Counted from the stretch's first letter, positions 11,501 to 23,763 are shown. The stretch: 64,000 bases of DNA from Ramazzottius varieornatus (GCA_001949185.1 BDGG01000020.1:267482-331481), one strand, 5' to 3'. Notes: generated by a model not told the origin, from the letters alone. A program made the numbers and translations.

Positions 11501-12125
11501 GCTTTAAAATATGGTGGGCAAAATGGATTAGCAGGGACCTGCCCACTGGCTGCAATAAAAAACACTAATTTCATACTACCAACAAAGCCAGAACTAAATG
11601 AGGGATACTAAGATTAGGATATTTATGAGGGAGTATTCAACAAATTGCAAAATTTTTCTGCGAATATTTCACAATAGGTACCTCATTGCCATGCATGTTT
11701 CCCACAAGTTTCACTGCCGGTCTTCCCAGCGGTCTTTCCTTATTGGCTTCCGCTGCTAACATCAAGACCCACATCTCCCTTCCTCGTTCCGACTTTCCCA
11801 GTGAGTATAACTTTGTCTCATTGGGGTAAAGCCGATTCAAATGCTGCAGTTCGGTGGTTAGCTCGAGGTAATTATTGTACTGGAAGGGCGACGAATGATG
11901 AGTGGACAACCCATCGACAACCGACAAGGTGAACACAATGTAAAGAAATGGCAAGGTAAAATGTTCGCCTCGAACGTAATCGGTGCAGCATAATCTGAAC
12001 TTCCTTCTTGATGGTGAGGTCGAGATTGCCGCTAAATGCCGTAAAATCGAGATACGAAGAGACATGTTGCTTTTTGGTCGCGTAGAAAACCCCACCACGG
12101 GCGACGCAGTAAACGTCTCGGACAA
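8577..12125 (-). CDS. M14B zinc metallocarboxypeptidase (carboxypeptidase M/D/E type)
   Basis: This enzyme class trims C-terminal basic residues from secreted peptides. Eight exons join in phase: 12125-11682, 11549-11377, 10644-10403, 10248-10144, 9970-9818, 9745-9324, 9132-8925 and 8863-8577 (677 codons). Zinc ligands are His and Glu of GNMHGNEPVGR and the His of SANFHGGAVVASYP. The catalytic Glu lies in EITLEVSCCKYP. GADLNRNFPD, GVTNGAGWF and GGMQDFNYV are also present. A transthyretin-like domain follows (VKGLVLDEEDRPIPHSFVTV), then a Thr/Ser-rich mucin-like stretch and a roughly 95-residue tail with no membrane anchor. The start is uncertain: the first exon may begin at an acceptor before 11879 (YNNYLEL), with an unseen signal-peptide exon upstream. 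Intron 2 carries a transposon (10714-11340). Confidence 0.92.
10714..11340. mobile_element. Long family M1 element with transposase remnant
   Basis: A 627-bp element with TA at 10712-10713 and 11341-11342. Its inverted ends are CACGAACGACGGGATATTAT and the reverse complement. The outer parts match the short M1 MITEs. The interior holds about 400 bp absent from them, including a helix-turn-helix coding remnant (10988-11191). It is therefore a less deleted relative and probably links the MITEs to their autonomous parent. It sits in a carboxypeptidase intron. Confidence 0.85.
10988..11191 (+). pseudogene. Pipsqueak/pogo-type HTH of a transposase (broken)
   Basis: The frame starts MPQPFKTKRHRRYTEEALKD, continues ALSAAENGMALSEAA, meets an in-frame TGA at 11093-11095, and resumes VFTVPHTTVKRYGED. 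A basic start, an alternating helical stretch, a second helix with an AA pair and the VPxTTVKR recognition helix fit the HTH_psq domain of pogo-like transposases. No DDE catalytic domain follows; the frame ends at 11191. Non-functional as seen. Confidence 0.72.
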
Positions 12126-13549
12126 CCAGAACGTAGGTGTCTGACCAGAGCGTCAGTCAATATGCTTTAGAATGCAGATGGTCCATCAAAGTTGCGAAAT
12201 TTACACATTGATACAACGACCATCATGTATGCAGTGACACTTCATATTTCCGGTCGACATTACAATGACCATCGTCGCATCGATCAAAAACGTTCAGCTG
12301 GTCAATACGCCCATTGTGGCGATGAGTCAAACACAGACATCACCTCGTCATATTACATTCCGCATTGTTTAAAAATCACGATAAAATTTCGGCTGGTAGA
12401 ATAGAGAAAATTTCAAATTTCAAGATAATAGGAACTGCAGGCCAGAAAACAGTCAGACAAGGACGTAAGTCTGAACTGCCGATGAACGCGCAAATGGCAG
12501 ACTTTTCGGTCAGACCAAATGAACGATGATCAACAGGAGGGAATTAATTTATACCGGGTATTAAAAAGGCATATTCACGGTTGATTATTTCTCTTCAATG
12601 GATAATCGATCATGACTGTGTTGAAGGTGATATTCCTGACTGATTTGTCTGCTACGACTATACCGGTAACTGTCGACTTGACTTGCCACTGTTGACTTAT
12701 CGCCATGGTGTTGATATGTTGAGCTTCCACAGTGTAATGTTGTCCAGTTGAGCGGCTTGAGTCAATAACGAACAGGGGCACCAAGAGCTACATTACACAC
12801 AAATGGTCATTGTGTCCGGCGCCGGAGCTCAAAGGCAAGGTCAAGGCGATAAGCTGTTGCGCCTCAAGTGAGCAGATCGAGGAACCCTTGTGTTGCGTAC
12901 TGTAAGCTCGATACTGCAACACCGACTGGGGCACTCTCAGCAGATGACCTGTAGACCTTTTCTAACAGTTGTGCGCCACTTTTCAACGCTACTGTTCACA
13001 TAAACAATGGCACACGAGGCTGCACTATTGCAAGAGCTGACGTACCGCTCAATGGCGAGTCGCTTTTGAGGATATTGAGCACGACGCGACACAGTACTGC
13101 GAAACTCGAAGGTTCGTCGCTCATAACTCACCAGCAAGTAACAGAAAGAGTAGTCAAAGAGGAAAGGGTGGAAACCCAGTTAAAGAAAACTAAGCGGGAC
13201 GTCGGCAAGTGGTTTCACTCAGATATCTTCACAAGTGGCGCACACTCCCAGCCAATCACAAAGGAACTGTGCCCACTTCAAAATACCGTTCGTTTGCTGA
13301 CGACTGAAAAGGTGCTTGAAAATTTGGGTATAGGAAGAACTTTCATAAAAAAAGCCGCTTCCCGTCAGAAGCATATCAAAAACAGTCCAGTTTCAAACGA
13401 AATAAATAAGCATAAAAGTTTAGATTGATTCTGTATGCGGAAACGAGGATCAGGTTTGAAACAAAATAAAAAGCAATAAATATCATAAACTCTACAGACG
13501 TGGGAGGTTTTGTGTACTCGACACTGCTATATACGTTCAACAGCGTGTT
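12126..13549. other. Intergenic region
   Basis: No gene recognised. Includes one partial AAGTGGCGCAC repeat at 13232-13280 (arms AAGTGGCGCACAC and GTGCCCACTT). A 120-codon open frame at 13066-13428 spans that repeat and has no family features. If the carboxypeptidase has a separate signal-peptide exon, it may lie near 12130-12800. Confidence 0.45.
13232..13280. repeat. AAGTGGCGCAC palindromic repeat, diverged copy
   Basis: Left arm AAGTGGCGCACACTCCCAGCC, spacer, right arm GTGCCCACTT (one base lost). Intergenic, between the carboxypeptidase and HADH. Confidence 0.65.
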
Positions 13550-15130
13550 TCATGCATGGGCTTTTTCTTCTGCCTGCTGGGTCGCGATGGCCTGTCTTTC
13601 ATCGCCTCTGAGAGCATCAGCATACTCGTAAAACCCCTTCCCACTTTTCTTTCCTATCCTACCTTCCGCAACCATTTTGTCAATCAGGAGGATAGGTTTA
13701 AACACTGGATCGTTTGGGTGGTCTCTGCTCCATGCTAGAAAGACATAAACGTTCACCTACTGTTTCGGTGTTCGATTTGAGCAGCGAAGGGATACTCCAG
13801 TCGGCGAACAACCACAAAGTCTCTTATACGTACCATCTCCAATGTGCTTGGCCAGGTCAATGCCGGTCAGGTCGGTCAGTTCGATCGGACCAACTTTGTA
13901 GCCGGCTCCCAGCTTCATGGCCGTGCTGAGAATGTTAAACGGCAGTTAATGTCAGTGTTGATGTTAATATCTTAAGTGGCGCATGCTTCCAGCCAACAAC
14001 AGCAAGAACGTGCGCCACTTCACGTTTCAAATGGATTTCGAGCGACAGTACTCAATATCCTTTGCAGCAGCGTCACCGCGTTCCAGCATCCTTATGGCCT
14101 CCATGGTGTATGGAATCAGCAGACGGTTCACTATGAACCCTCTTGTATCCTACGAAAAGAGATGGATTGGCGAGGCCGCGAGGACAAGAGTTTCTGATAT
14201 AGGTGGAACCACTTCCACCATTCCATGCTGTAAGTCCCAAGCGGCTCCTTGACGTCAGCGCGCCCAACGACTAGTTCCCGAAACCGCAGTGACGTCATAC
14301 ACTGAACAGTGGGTAAAGACGTACCTTGCACTTGATTGGGACTTTGTTGATTGCTTTCACAAAGCTCATGAGAGATTCCAGCGTATCGTCGCTCGTTTGA
14401 TCTATCCGGACAACTTCTACCAGCTTCATCACAGGCACAGGGCTAAAGAAATGAAGACCACCAAAGCGATCCTTCCTCTCGGTGGCTTCGGCCATAGCAC
14501 CGACGGAAAGGGAAGAGGTATTGGTGGTAAATATCGTATGACTGAAAACAACACGGTGAAGTTATTCGTCAACAATTCTAAAAATATTCCTCCAACAATA
14601 TCTCGACTTACTTTGCGGCCACTTTGTCTATTTTATGGAAGAGGTCCTTCTTGGAAGGCAAGTGTTCAACGATAGCTTCGATGACCAAGTCGGCTTGTCC
14701 AGCGGGTATGCATGGATCGTTGTAAGCGCGTACGCGACTCAGTGTTTCCTCCACAAATGTCTTTTGCTTCTGGAATGACTAATTTCATTTGAAGAATTTA
14801 AACGATGGCTCCTCTACTTATGTTACCGTACGTCTTTTTCGTCGGGAAACTGTTTCTGAGCATGTTTTGTCAGGCTTTTCTCCATGTGACTCTTGGCGTC
14901 GTCCACCATTTTGGTGGATCGATCAACGAGGGACACATTCATACCTGCCGCGGCAACCACCTGTAAAATAAGAATACAGTACATATTGACGGATGGGTGA
15001 TCCATGGTAGATTTACCTGGGCAATGCCTGTTCCCATCAAGCCGGAGCCAACAACCATTACATCACGAATCACTGACTTCTGGACGGAGTAGCTTCTCTG
15101 GACAACCTGATGGACTGTGGAAGACAACAT
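13550..15130 (-). CDS. HADH: Mitochondrial 3-hydroxyacyl-CoA dehydrogenase
   Basis: Oxidises L-3-hydroxyacyl-CoA to 3-ketoacyl-CoA with NAD+ in mitochondrial beta-oxidation. Seven exons join in phase: 15130-15017, 14960-14832, 14769-14612, 14541-14325, 14149-14052, 13925-13834 and 13734-13550, giving 330 residues. The start encodes a basic, Ser-rich leader (MLSSTVHQVVQRSYSVQKS) typical of a matrix presequence. The Rossmann fold follows: VMVVGSGLMGTGIAQ with the GxGxxG motif. NTSSL and the catalytic-His motif GLHFFSPVPVMKLVEVV are intact. The C-terminal domain has DTRGFIVNRLLIPY, AMKLGAGYKVGPIELTD and GKKSGKGFYEY. A charged tail of about 23 residues after FYEY exceeds the usual end at YK. Neighbouring genes are unrelated. 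Confidence 0.96.
13974..14020. repeat. AAGTGGCGCAC palindromic repeat in an HADH intron
   Basis: Left arm AAGTGGCGCATGCTTCCAGC, right arm ACGTGCGCCACTT, 47 bp in all, without the usual tail. Located in the intron between exons 5 and 6 of HADH. Confidence 0.75.
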
Positions 15131-15339
15131 GGTATGTTCTTGGGGGTTCTTATTCTACCACCGCAAGACACTGTACTGTATTGACTCCGTTGAAGCACAA
15201 GCAAGAATCCAGAAGAGATTCACGATCTGGAATCTTCAGTCTTCTTTAACCTTCATGCATTCATCGCAATCGCCAGCGCCCAATCAAAAATCGAAAACAC
15301 AGTAAAGCAACCAAGTGAACCAACAATCAATTGAACAGG

Positions 15340-15981
15340 TAGTGCTGGGATGAATATGATATATCGTATCTTATCGAAACATATCACATCACAGTGACTC
15401 GATATGACATATATATCATATCGAAATATCGATATGGACGGACTATCGCTGAACGGGATATGATAAATATTATATCGCGGTATATCGATATATTTCTGAT
15501 ATATCGATAAGTCGCAATCCCGCACTTGAGAATCGGAACTTCGGAAGTCACCACTCCGGTTCGGTACCGCGCAGGCAGCGCAGCCTCGCCCGTGATGTAT
15601 CACGCGCATGCATCCAACCTAACTTCGGAGAAGTGAACAGTTAGCGTACCTAGGTGCGTAACGACAGACCTTGACAGATTGAGCAACGAACACACTCGCG
15701 TACACGAAGACATCTGACTTTTGTTCTGACTCGAGCGTAGTGAACGACAGCCGTTTGGTTTCTCTTTGGCTCTTTCTTGGATTCGATAGCTTTCAACATG
15801 GTACTGCCTTGATATATCGATATATCACTGCAATAAAATTCGATATATCAACAATAAAATATGAGAAACGTATCATATCGAAATATCGATACGTGGTTGA
15901 TGTCTAAAACGAAACATAAATATTGAAAGATATTTGTCACAAAATATCATATCGTATTTCATCGTATTTATCCTGGCACTA
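15340..15981. mobile_element. hAT-like MITE with ATATCGATAT-rich arms
   Basis: A 642-bp element beginning TAGTGCTGGGATGAATATGA and ending ATCCTGGCACTA, an imperfect inverted repeat. The flanks TGAACAGG (15332-15339) and CTAACAGG (15982-15989) agree at six of eight bases, consistent with an aged 8-bp hAT duplication. Both arms are full of ATATCGATAT-type palindromes; the middle 250 bp is more GC-rich. No transposase. Confidence 0.7.
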
Positions 15982-17239
15982 CTAACAGGCCGTCCTGGCC
16001 AGGGGTAGGCTAGCAGACCAGTTTAGGCTGGAAAACGATATATTCTAAATCGAAGCTTTTCCCACTGAGTTTCTCCCACAAAACGCTTGATATTGAAAAC
16101 CCGCTACCGAAAACTAAGAATCGGACCTCAATGGTCCTCTTGACTGTGAAACGGCTTTCAAATCTTTAATCTCAGACTTGAGCGTGCAAAGCCTGATAGC
16201 GTTTTAGGTTGACCCAACTTCCACTTCGTGAATTTTTTCGTCCATGAGCGACAATGAATCTAATTTCTGTTCAGTCTATGGACAAAACCATCTTTTATTT
16301 TGCGAACAAGAAGCAGCGCAGCAGCAGCATAAGCGTTCATGAACCAGACGAATGTTTTGACGACTTTTCTGTCCATAACGGTCCCTAAAAGCTCAAGCAA
16401 GTCTTCGAACTTGACAGCAGTCCAGTAGTACCCGCTGAAGTGCAGTGTGTTTTCGGAATATCGCCATGATTCGTCGCCGGTGGATCTTTAGTTTGGCCGA
16501 GTTCCCCAGGATTCACCACGAAACGAATTTTCCGAGCGGTTCGAGAATCTTCAAAAATTAACGTTGGGTGGTTGATGTTGGAAAACCCGGCATTGCCCAA
16601 ACCGGCGTTATGAGCATTTTCTTATAGGCTTGATTGCAATACTAGCCGCTCGACAAACCAACCCACCTCAAAGCAATAGTACATTGCAAAACTGGCAGGT
16701 GAGTATTGTCCATATTGGTACTAATAAGTTAGTAGAACGGCCGTAGCAGGTCTTTCCGTATCAATCGCCCTTGACTTCTCTACATGCCCACCTGGACATG
16801 TTGCCGGTAGGGTGCGTGACTTTTGTCATTCTGAGCCTTAATGCGACGCGCAAAAAACAGACGGATGTTTTCCTACGTGGTTACCATATGTGCACTAGTG
16901 CCAATCCTTTACCACCCGACATGTGGGGCAAGCCAGATAGGCTAGAACAGCTGAAGCAAGACGCGTCTCTGGTGCAACGGCATGTCGTATCACCGCACGC
17001 TTGTAGCGCACGAGATCAGTGCTATTTTAATGTTTGTAATAGATAACTGAAATGACCGAAAACTGGCTCTTTCAAATTTTACTATCATAATCAAAATTGT
17101 CAAACCCAACCGACGGATTTTACTGTATAGTGAAATTACAGTAAAACTGGCCGGATGGTGGGATAGTAAAATAGATAATTTAAATTAGGCCAAACTGCAG
17201 GTAAAATGGGACTAAAATGCGGCAAGGAGGTTGAAACTG

Positions 17240-17420
17240 CGCAGTCGATGGTATTTGGGTTCTGGGCAGAGCTCCTCAGAAGTCTGAGGTCACGGCGTAG
17301 AGACATAAACGATGAAATTTAGACAAGGGCCAGGGTAGCTCAAGGGTAGGGGCCGGGGCTTGCCATGTGGAGGCCAAGAATTTTAAAGAAAAACCTGCAA
17401 CCCTCCCTTGCCTTTACCCC
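17240..17420. repeat. Diverged copy of the 44209-44449 palindromic element
   Basis: Shares with 44209-44449 the strings CTCAGAAGTCTG, ACAAGGGCCAGGGTA, GGGCCGGGGCTTGCCATGTG and GAGGCCAAGAATT with few differences. The right arm decays after about 17410, so the copy is truncated or broken. Confidence 0.7.
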
Positions 17421-17760
17421 ATGGTTGGTAGGAAAAAATGTCGCAACCGGGGTTCAACTTCTCGCTTACGCTGATGCGGCGCGTGGCTCACGAAGCAACC
17501 TAGTAAGCATCGAGTATTATAGCGGCAAGCACCTTTCTCCCTCGTGCGAATTACACATGCGCGCACACATTCGCCCAATCAAGCGCCGTAACACGCAAGC
17601 ACCCCGTAATTTGATGCACCCACGTGCGTTTCACTACACTGTTGGCGCAAATCCAGTAATTTCAGTTGCCGGATTCTGCATTTCGACTATCAATTCTTAT
17701 GTTTTTCGTATGTTCTTACGTTTTTTAAATTCTCATTTAATTCTAATTAATTAGTGGAAG

Positions 17761-17862
17761 TGTTCAGCCTGGGATTTGCAATTTCAATTGTCATATTGAA
17801 ATCCCAAAACGGTCGTTTCTGGCCATTTTCAATTATCAATTGTAATGATCGGAACAACACTG
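17761..17862. repeat. Dispersed repeat end, shared with 25660-25758
   Basis: Roughly two thirds identical over 100 bp to 25660-25758. Both finish GGCCATTTTCAATTA, then about 12 bp, then ATCGGAASAACACTG. This could be one terminus of a hAT-like non-autonomous family. Confidence 0.55.
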
Positions 17863-19849
17863 CCAGTGTTGCGCCCTACGACCACACACCATCGAGATTG
17901 ACCATACCCGATTCGGCTGCACAACCTTAATATTGTAGCGCATGGTCACGCTCTGGGCAGATGCATGTGCGTGTCACCTCCTGCGCCCGTAGTGCGTCAG
18001 TGCGTTCGGTCTGTCTCCGCCTCCCACAATTGACGGTGAGTGCGCACGGTGGGGGCGCGTGGTAAAAGGATTGCACTAGGATGCCTTTGTTGCCATTTTT
18101 CACCCTAGGGCTGTTTTGATGCAGGATATAGGACGTTTCCATCATACTAATTGATCCCAGCTTTTCCATCCTGCCCTTTCCACCCTTTTCTTCCAGGATG
18201 CGAATTTCCATCTCTTGCATATCGGAGCCATTTAGGGTGGTTGTTTTTCCACTATTTCCGGTCCTAGCCCAACCGTGGTCCCGGCCTCCCGGGCAAACCA
18301 GTTTTGACCGGACAGCATGCCAACAGAATTCTGAACCGGCGTAGCAAGCTCGACTGTGTTTGCCACCTCAAGACGAGGAAGGAAGTCATCAGTCAGGGGA
18401 CAAACGGGTCCACAATTTGTGCTTTCCGTTGCATGTAGAGCATACCAGCAAAGACGTGAGCGAATATTTCCGCGACATTTTGGCAGCGATGATATCCAGT
18501 TTTTCTTGCAATTTGCCGCCATGCTTAGAGTTAAGATGATCTCATTTCCAAACGTGAATCAGCTTGACTGTTGGGCGTCAGCTTTTAAGACGATTACTAC
18601 ATCAGTATTCCATATCAACCACAAATAAAATAGTAAGACCTTGCTCTTCGTATTGTTTACGAGAAACAATCGACCCCAAAGCAAAAGAGTGAAAACAATA
18701 ACTTAGGGTACCGATGCAAACAATGATCGTAATTTATATATACTGCTATCCATTTATTTTCGCTTTACGCTCTGATATTCGCCGAATTTCGATCCGAATT
18801 GGTTGAAACTTTGCCCAAAATTCATAAATGTTGTGTAAGTGTTGCTAACGTGGTCAGTTTTTTATCTTGCAGTTCAGATTCTGATTTTTTTTCCAAGTTT
18901 GTATGTCGCCTGTATGTTTTCATAATGCGACTCATTGCCTAGCAAACTAGCAAATAATTTGCACAGTTTCATTATGCTGACCTCTATGGTAGTTACGTCT
19001 GGGTTTTGAGTTAACTTTTTCGACCTTCATAAGGCAGCAAAATGAACAAACAAATCAACCCACTTCTATGTCTAGTGACAGCGTCCGCAGAAAGGCAAAA
19101 CTTACATCTGCTCGTGTTGTAGCTTATCCTGCGAATGCCAAGCGAAAACGGGAAGAAAACTCTGCGCCGCCTGCTACTGTCCGCAAGGCGAAGAAGCTCA
19201 AAAGGGCGGCACCGTTAAAAACAAAAATTTGTCCAAGATGCGACGTTATTTTGCACGGACGCTGACTCTTTGTGCGGTGGGCGAACTCTGAGAAAGCAGG
19301 AGCCATTGATCCAACTTCCTGATGTACCTGCTGCATGGATTGCAGTATTCGCGATCACTGCTTTTGCGACCCATTGTCGACAGCACAATAACCACTCTGC
19401 ATTTAGTGGTATTGCTTCAACACATGGAATAAATCGAGTTCCTGGCTGGTCCATCCAATCTGATTCTACATGGCAAGGCGTACCACCGTATCCTACCGGG
19501 CCAATGCGAACCGGGACCCTTAAGGTTCTTCCTGTGTGATTGATTGAGTGATAGTAATGTTGAGGTTCATCTGGAAGGTCAGTGGGTTGAAACCATACCC
19601 GAAGAGCTGTCTCGCGTCAGCTCTTTTTGGAATAAGATGAAATCCTTATCGGAAGAGACTCCGAGGTATGCGAGACTAGAGCTGACGGTAACAAACCTCG
19701 TGAGATTGCTACGGTGATTGTAGTTGATTCCAACAAACCCATCAAGGCGAAGACCATAGTCTATTGGCGTCGGACTAACAAGGAACACGTTTTCATCAGT
19801 TCCAAATCTGCACGGAAGTTTCCAGTTCAGTATGTACTGATAGCGGCAC

Positions 19850-21508
19850 TGATGGGATGCCTGGATGGAGCGAAGAAATCAAGAATACGATTAGCCAATT
19901 AGCGTATTACAGACAACTGTTGACGCGGCACAAACCGATGCATATGCTCGGGCCACTGCTTAACGAGTTCCTCGTGGACATTTTCAGTGCAGTAGAAACC
20001 GACCGTCTGATTTCAAGCGCAAACAGCAGAAGAGGTTTGTGAGAAAGGGTGATCTATCGCAGCCGAGGAGCGATGAAACGATCAACGCGGACGATGAAAT
20101 TAAGATTGGGCGAGTTTACCTCCCTCCTGAGTTTCTTGGATCTCCACGCCATCAACAAAAGTTAGTTACTGATGCATTAGCTATCGTGAGGCGTTGGGAA
20201 TCCCACCTTTTTTATAACAATGTCCTGTAATCCCAAATGGCCGGAGATCACTGCGGAACTGCGCCCTGGACAGACAGCTGCAGATCTCCCCGACATCACG
20301 GTTCGTGTTTTCCATGGAAAACTTGCTTAGCTTTTTGAGCTGATTCCAAAGGCACTCAAGTGTGGAAAAGTTATCTATCGAATACACGTAATTGAATTTC
20401 AGAAACGTGGTCTCCCGCATGTTCACATTGCTATCAAAGCGCAGAATGAGCCTAAAACGGCAGAAGAAATCGACGCTGTCATTAGCGCCTGCCTACCTCG
20501 TGATAACCCGCAGCTGAAAGGAATTATAGAATCACTGTACATCCATTCCTGCCGACCAGAACGGTGTCACAAAAAGCAGAAGATCACGAGTAATTACAAA
20601 GAACCGCGTTGCGAGCAGGGATAGCCTTTTGTCCTAACCAACAAAACTTACATCGATGAAGCTGGCTACGTTCGGTACAAACGTCAAACGCAAGAGGACC
20701 GATCAGTAGTGTCGTTCAACCCGGAATTGACTTATGCTTTGGACAGCCATATCAATGTGGATATATCCCATACTGTCCTACTTATAATGTACCTTTATAA
20801 ATATTTCTACAAAGGATTTGACCAAGCCAAGTGGAAACTGGACGTTGTTGATGAAATATCAGAGTATCAGGATTCCAGGTACTTATCGGCACGCGAAGCT
20901 GCGTGGAGGTTTTTCGGATTTGAGACCACGAGAAGAATCCCTTCAGTTGACGATTACCCAGTGCATGTTAACAAGGGGAACTACGTCGTGTATAACAAAG
21001 GGAATGAGGATGCGGCATTTAGCTCTATTTCCCCACTTGAACGTTACTTTCTCCGCCCAGACGACCCAAGTTTTCGACCCAAGTATTCAGAGATGAAGCT
21101 CAAGATGGGAAGAAGTATTACGTGTACGAAAGACAGTCTCAACATGTTGCAAGGATGGACATCAAGCAGCCTAGTGCCGGTGAAGTTTATCTTCTTCGCA
21201 TGCTATTAGACCACCGCGCAGCCCGCTCTTATGATGACCTCCGAACAGTTGACAATATATACTATAGTTCTTTCGCTGGAGCAGCCATCGCAATGGGTCT
21301 CGTTGTTAGAAACGGTGAAGCTGACCTGTGCATGGAAGAGGCTATCAAAGGTTTACGGTCGCCAGCTCAACTTCGGAGTTTGTTTGTGTTGCTGATCAAC
21401 GAAGGAGCACATGCAGTGGACCTGTACAACAAGTTTGTCAGAACGTTGGCTTCAGATTATACAATAAGTCAATCACTGGCGGAACAAGAAGCAGAAAACA
21501 GGTTCTGA
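19850..21508 (+). pseudogene. Helentron Rep/HUH region (broken)
   Basis: Pieces in several frames: MHMLGPLLNEFLVDIFSAVE (19940 on), VYLPPEFLGSPRHQQKLVTD (20120 on), ITMSCNPKWPEI (20215 on) and FQKRGLPHVHIAI (about 20400-20435). The last contains the HUH motif HVH, the metal site of rolling-circle Reps. The Tyr motif MYLYKYFYKGFDQ is near 20785. YLSAREAAWRFFGFE and CMEEAI are common Helitron motifs. Breaks: one frameshift near 20205 just before the SCNPKW motif, a TAG near 20327, a TAG near 20621, and further shifts around 21100 and 21500. Confidence 0.82.
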
Positions 21509-23376
21509 TAGCCATTTCGAAAAAACTAGAGTGCCTTGGTAAATCAAATACCGATTTTGGCTTACCTGAACCTCTGAACAAAAGTACCGAACTGAACAGG
21601 ATAAAACTGCAGTACAACAAAGAGCAATGCATGTGCCAGTACCGCGACAAGTTGTCCTCACTGAACAACGAACAGATGGAACTTGTACAGGCAGTTCAAT
21701 GCAAACTGGATCAAAATCAAGGTGGCCTATTAGTTCTGAACGGAGCGGCAGGTCGAGGAAAAACGTACGTGTGTAACTTATTGCTGAACTACGTAAGAGG
21801 ACAAGGGCAGATAGCATTAGCCTGCGCAAGTTCCGCAATTGCGGCAATGAATTATCCGGGTGGTCGGACAGCCCATAATATTTTCAGAATTTCTGTCAGA
21901 GACGATTACCACGATCTAAGTGACATACAGTGTGACGTATTACCAACTGGCGAACGGGCGGAAGTTTTACGAGAATGTCGATTGATTATATGGGACGAGT
22001 TTTCTATGATGCACCGATCGAACTCCGAAGCAGCCTTAAAAATGCTCCAGAATATACGGCGAGATAAAACCTCATCAGCTGGTCTTGTTTTCATATGCTT
22101 AGGAGATTTCAGGCAAATTCCTCCAGTTATAAAAAACGGGACAGCAGAAGAAACGATTAGCGCAAGTATGCTCAGCTCAAAAACCTGGACTCATTTCAAA
22201 AGATTCGATCTCACGATTCCAGTTCGCCAGTCACAAGATCTACTTTATGCAAAAATGCTAGACAGCATTGAGAACGGAACTCTGCCCGAAAACGAAAACC
22301 AAGAATTAACATTGGACCTGGTCAACACTACGACAGAGTTAGAGCAGCTAATAGACTTCGTTTATCTCGATTTACGTACGAAAGGACACGCGGATACAAC
22401 CTCTAGCGCCATTTTAAGTTTACGCAACCTCGTCGTGGATTATATTAATTCAGTTATGTGCTCACACCTACCTTCGGAACACGTCGAGCTACTCAGTCAT
22501 GATTCTGTGAACGAAAGCACTGACACTGATCTTCAAAACCTTGGTTTAAGCGAGGAATATCTCAATACGATATGAGAGCCTAACACACCACCTCATATAC
22601 CACCTCACTACACCACCTCACCACCTCGTATGCACTGCAACTAAAAGAGGGCATGCACTGCTATCTTTTAAGAAATCTCTCTCCAGATGATGGACTACTC
22701 AATAACATGAAAATCAAGATACAAAAGATTACACGTCAGCTCGTGACTGCTGAAATACTCTCTACGGAAGAAACTGTACTTATTCCACGAATTACGCTTG
22801 AACTGAATTTTCCAGGCAACAGAATCAAGATTAACCGTAAGCAGTTCCCTGTCAGATGCGGATACTGCAAAACATATAACAGATCGCAAGGAGACACATT
22901 GCGAAAATGCGGTCTCGACTTGAGGGAGCCACCGTTCGAACATGGTCAACTTTACGTAGGCGCTAGCAGAACTGAGACCCGTCACACTATTTTAACACTA
23001 TGTCCACCGAAAAATATCACAGAAGCCGGTCATCCCAGAACGATCAACACTGTATATCCTCAGCTGCTGCTTGACCAGGGTAAGACTACCGGAAGGGCGA
23101 ACAAGCCTAGACCACGCCAATATAAAAAGATCGACCTACACTCTCTTCATTTCAAAAACCAGGCGAAAGTTCTTCCACAACCAGATGCACCATTGGATGT
23201 TACATTCAGGGAACATAACCTCGAAATTGTGCCCATCACTGGAGATGGTGAATGTCTTTACCGCACCATCTCGTTCTACCTTTTTGAATCAAATCAATCT
23301 CACTACAGAAACATCCGAATTGCAATCGCAGAATAACTGCAAAATCAGCCACAAAAGTACGAAGCATTTATGGCGG
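21505..23376 (+). pseudogene. Helentron Pif1-like helicase and OTU-like region (broken)
   Basis: An open stretch to 22575 carries Walker A NGAAGRGKT (about 21740-21766), Walker B IIWDEFSMMH (about 21980-22012) and LGDFRQIPPV, all SF1B Pif1/Helitron helicase motifs. After a CCACCTC microsatellite, the C-terminal helicase motifs continue in another frame: GMHCYLLRNLSPDDGLLNN and FEHGQLYVGASR. An OTU-like start follows, ITGDGECLYRTISFYLFESN, containing the expected catalytic-Cys motif GDGxCLYR. A TAA ends that frame at 23336. Coding-like sequence continues in the same frame (QNQPQKYEAFMA) up to the hAT-type insertion and resumes after it. Confidence 0.82.
22585..22636. repeat. CCACCTCA microsatellite within the Helentron
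   Basis: Imperfect repeats of CACCACCTCA / CCACCTCAT inside the helicase region, shifting its frame. Presumably a post-insertion expansion. Confidence 0.7.
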
Positions 23377-23377
23377 C

Positions 23378-23763
23378 TAGAGCTGTTAAAAACCAGACCA
23401 GACCACTTGGAAAGTGGTTTATATGCTTTGTGTGGTTCGTGGTTCGACATCCAAACCGAACCACCTCAAACCATATGGCATCTCAAACCAAACCACTCAA
23501 ACCGGTTTCTATCACGCGCCAAACCATATAAACCAGTGGTTTATGTGATTCAATATGGTTTGCGGTAAGGGCAGACTTCGTACGAAATCGAAAAGTTGTT
23601 CGCAAACCGGTTCAAACCGGCGGTTTATGTGGTTTGGTTTAAAATTTAGACCAAACCACTTTTGGTGGTTTGTGGGAGAAACCTCTTTCATTTAGCCGGT
23701 TTGGCATGCAAACCCCCACTTAAACCAAACCAAACCATATGGTTCAAACCATTAACAGCTCTA
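23378..23763. mobile_element. hAT-like MITE with perfect 8-bp target duplication
   Basis: A 386-bp insertion beginning TAGAGCTGTTAA and ending TTAACAGCTCTA. It is flanked by exact ATGGCGGC at 23370-23377 and 23764-23771, the 8-bp duplication of hAT transposition. The interior is made largely of AAACCA/TGGTTT motifs on both strands. It splits the Helentron OTU-like frame, so it arrived after the Helentron. Confidence 0.9.

Larger units (their letters stand above)
15990..19560. other. Gene-poor, repeat-rich spacer
   Basis: No gene recognised. It contains a relative of the 44209-44449 palindromic element (about 17240-17420) and a repeat end at 17761-17862. Open frames at 16771, 17365, 18356, 19068 and 19270 have no recognisable domain. 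The one at 19068-19265 is Lys/Arg-rich, ends in a single CPRC motif, and could be the decayed start of the downstream Helentron. Confidence 0.5.

Noticed and set aside
13066-13428. 120-codon plus-strand open frame between the carboxypeptidase and HADH genes
   Set aside because: It runs through a palindromic repeat, has no domain, no splice partners and no composition typical of the neighbouring genes.
15350-15980. ATATCGATAT repetition considered as a simple satellite
   Set aside because: The repeats are confined within matching inverted ends flanked by a likely target duplication, so a MITE is a better explanation.
23400-23760. AAACCA/TGGTTT repetition considered as a CRISPR array or satellite
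   Set aside because: Spacing is irregular, motifs occur on both strands, and clean hAT-type ends with an 8-bp duplication explain it as an inserted element.
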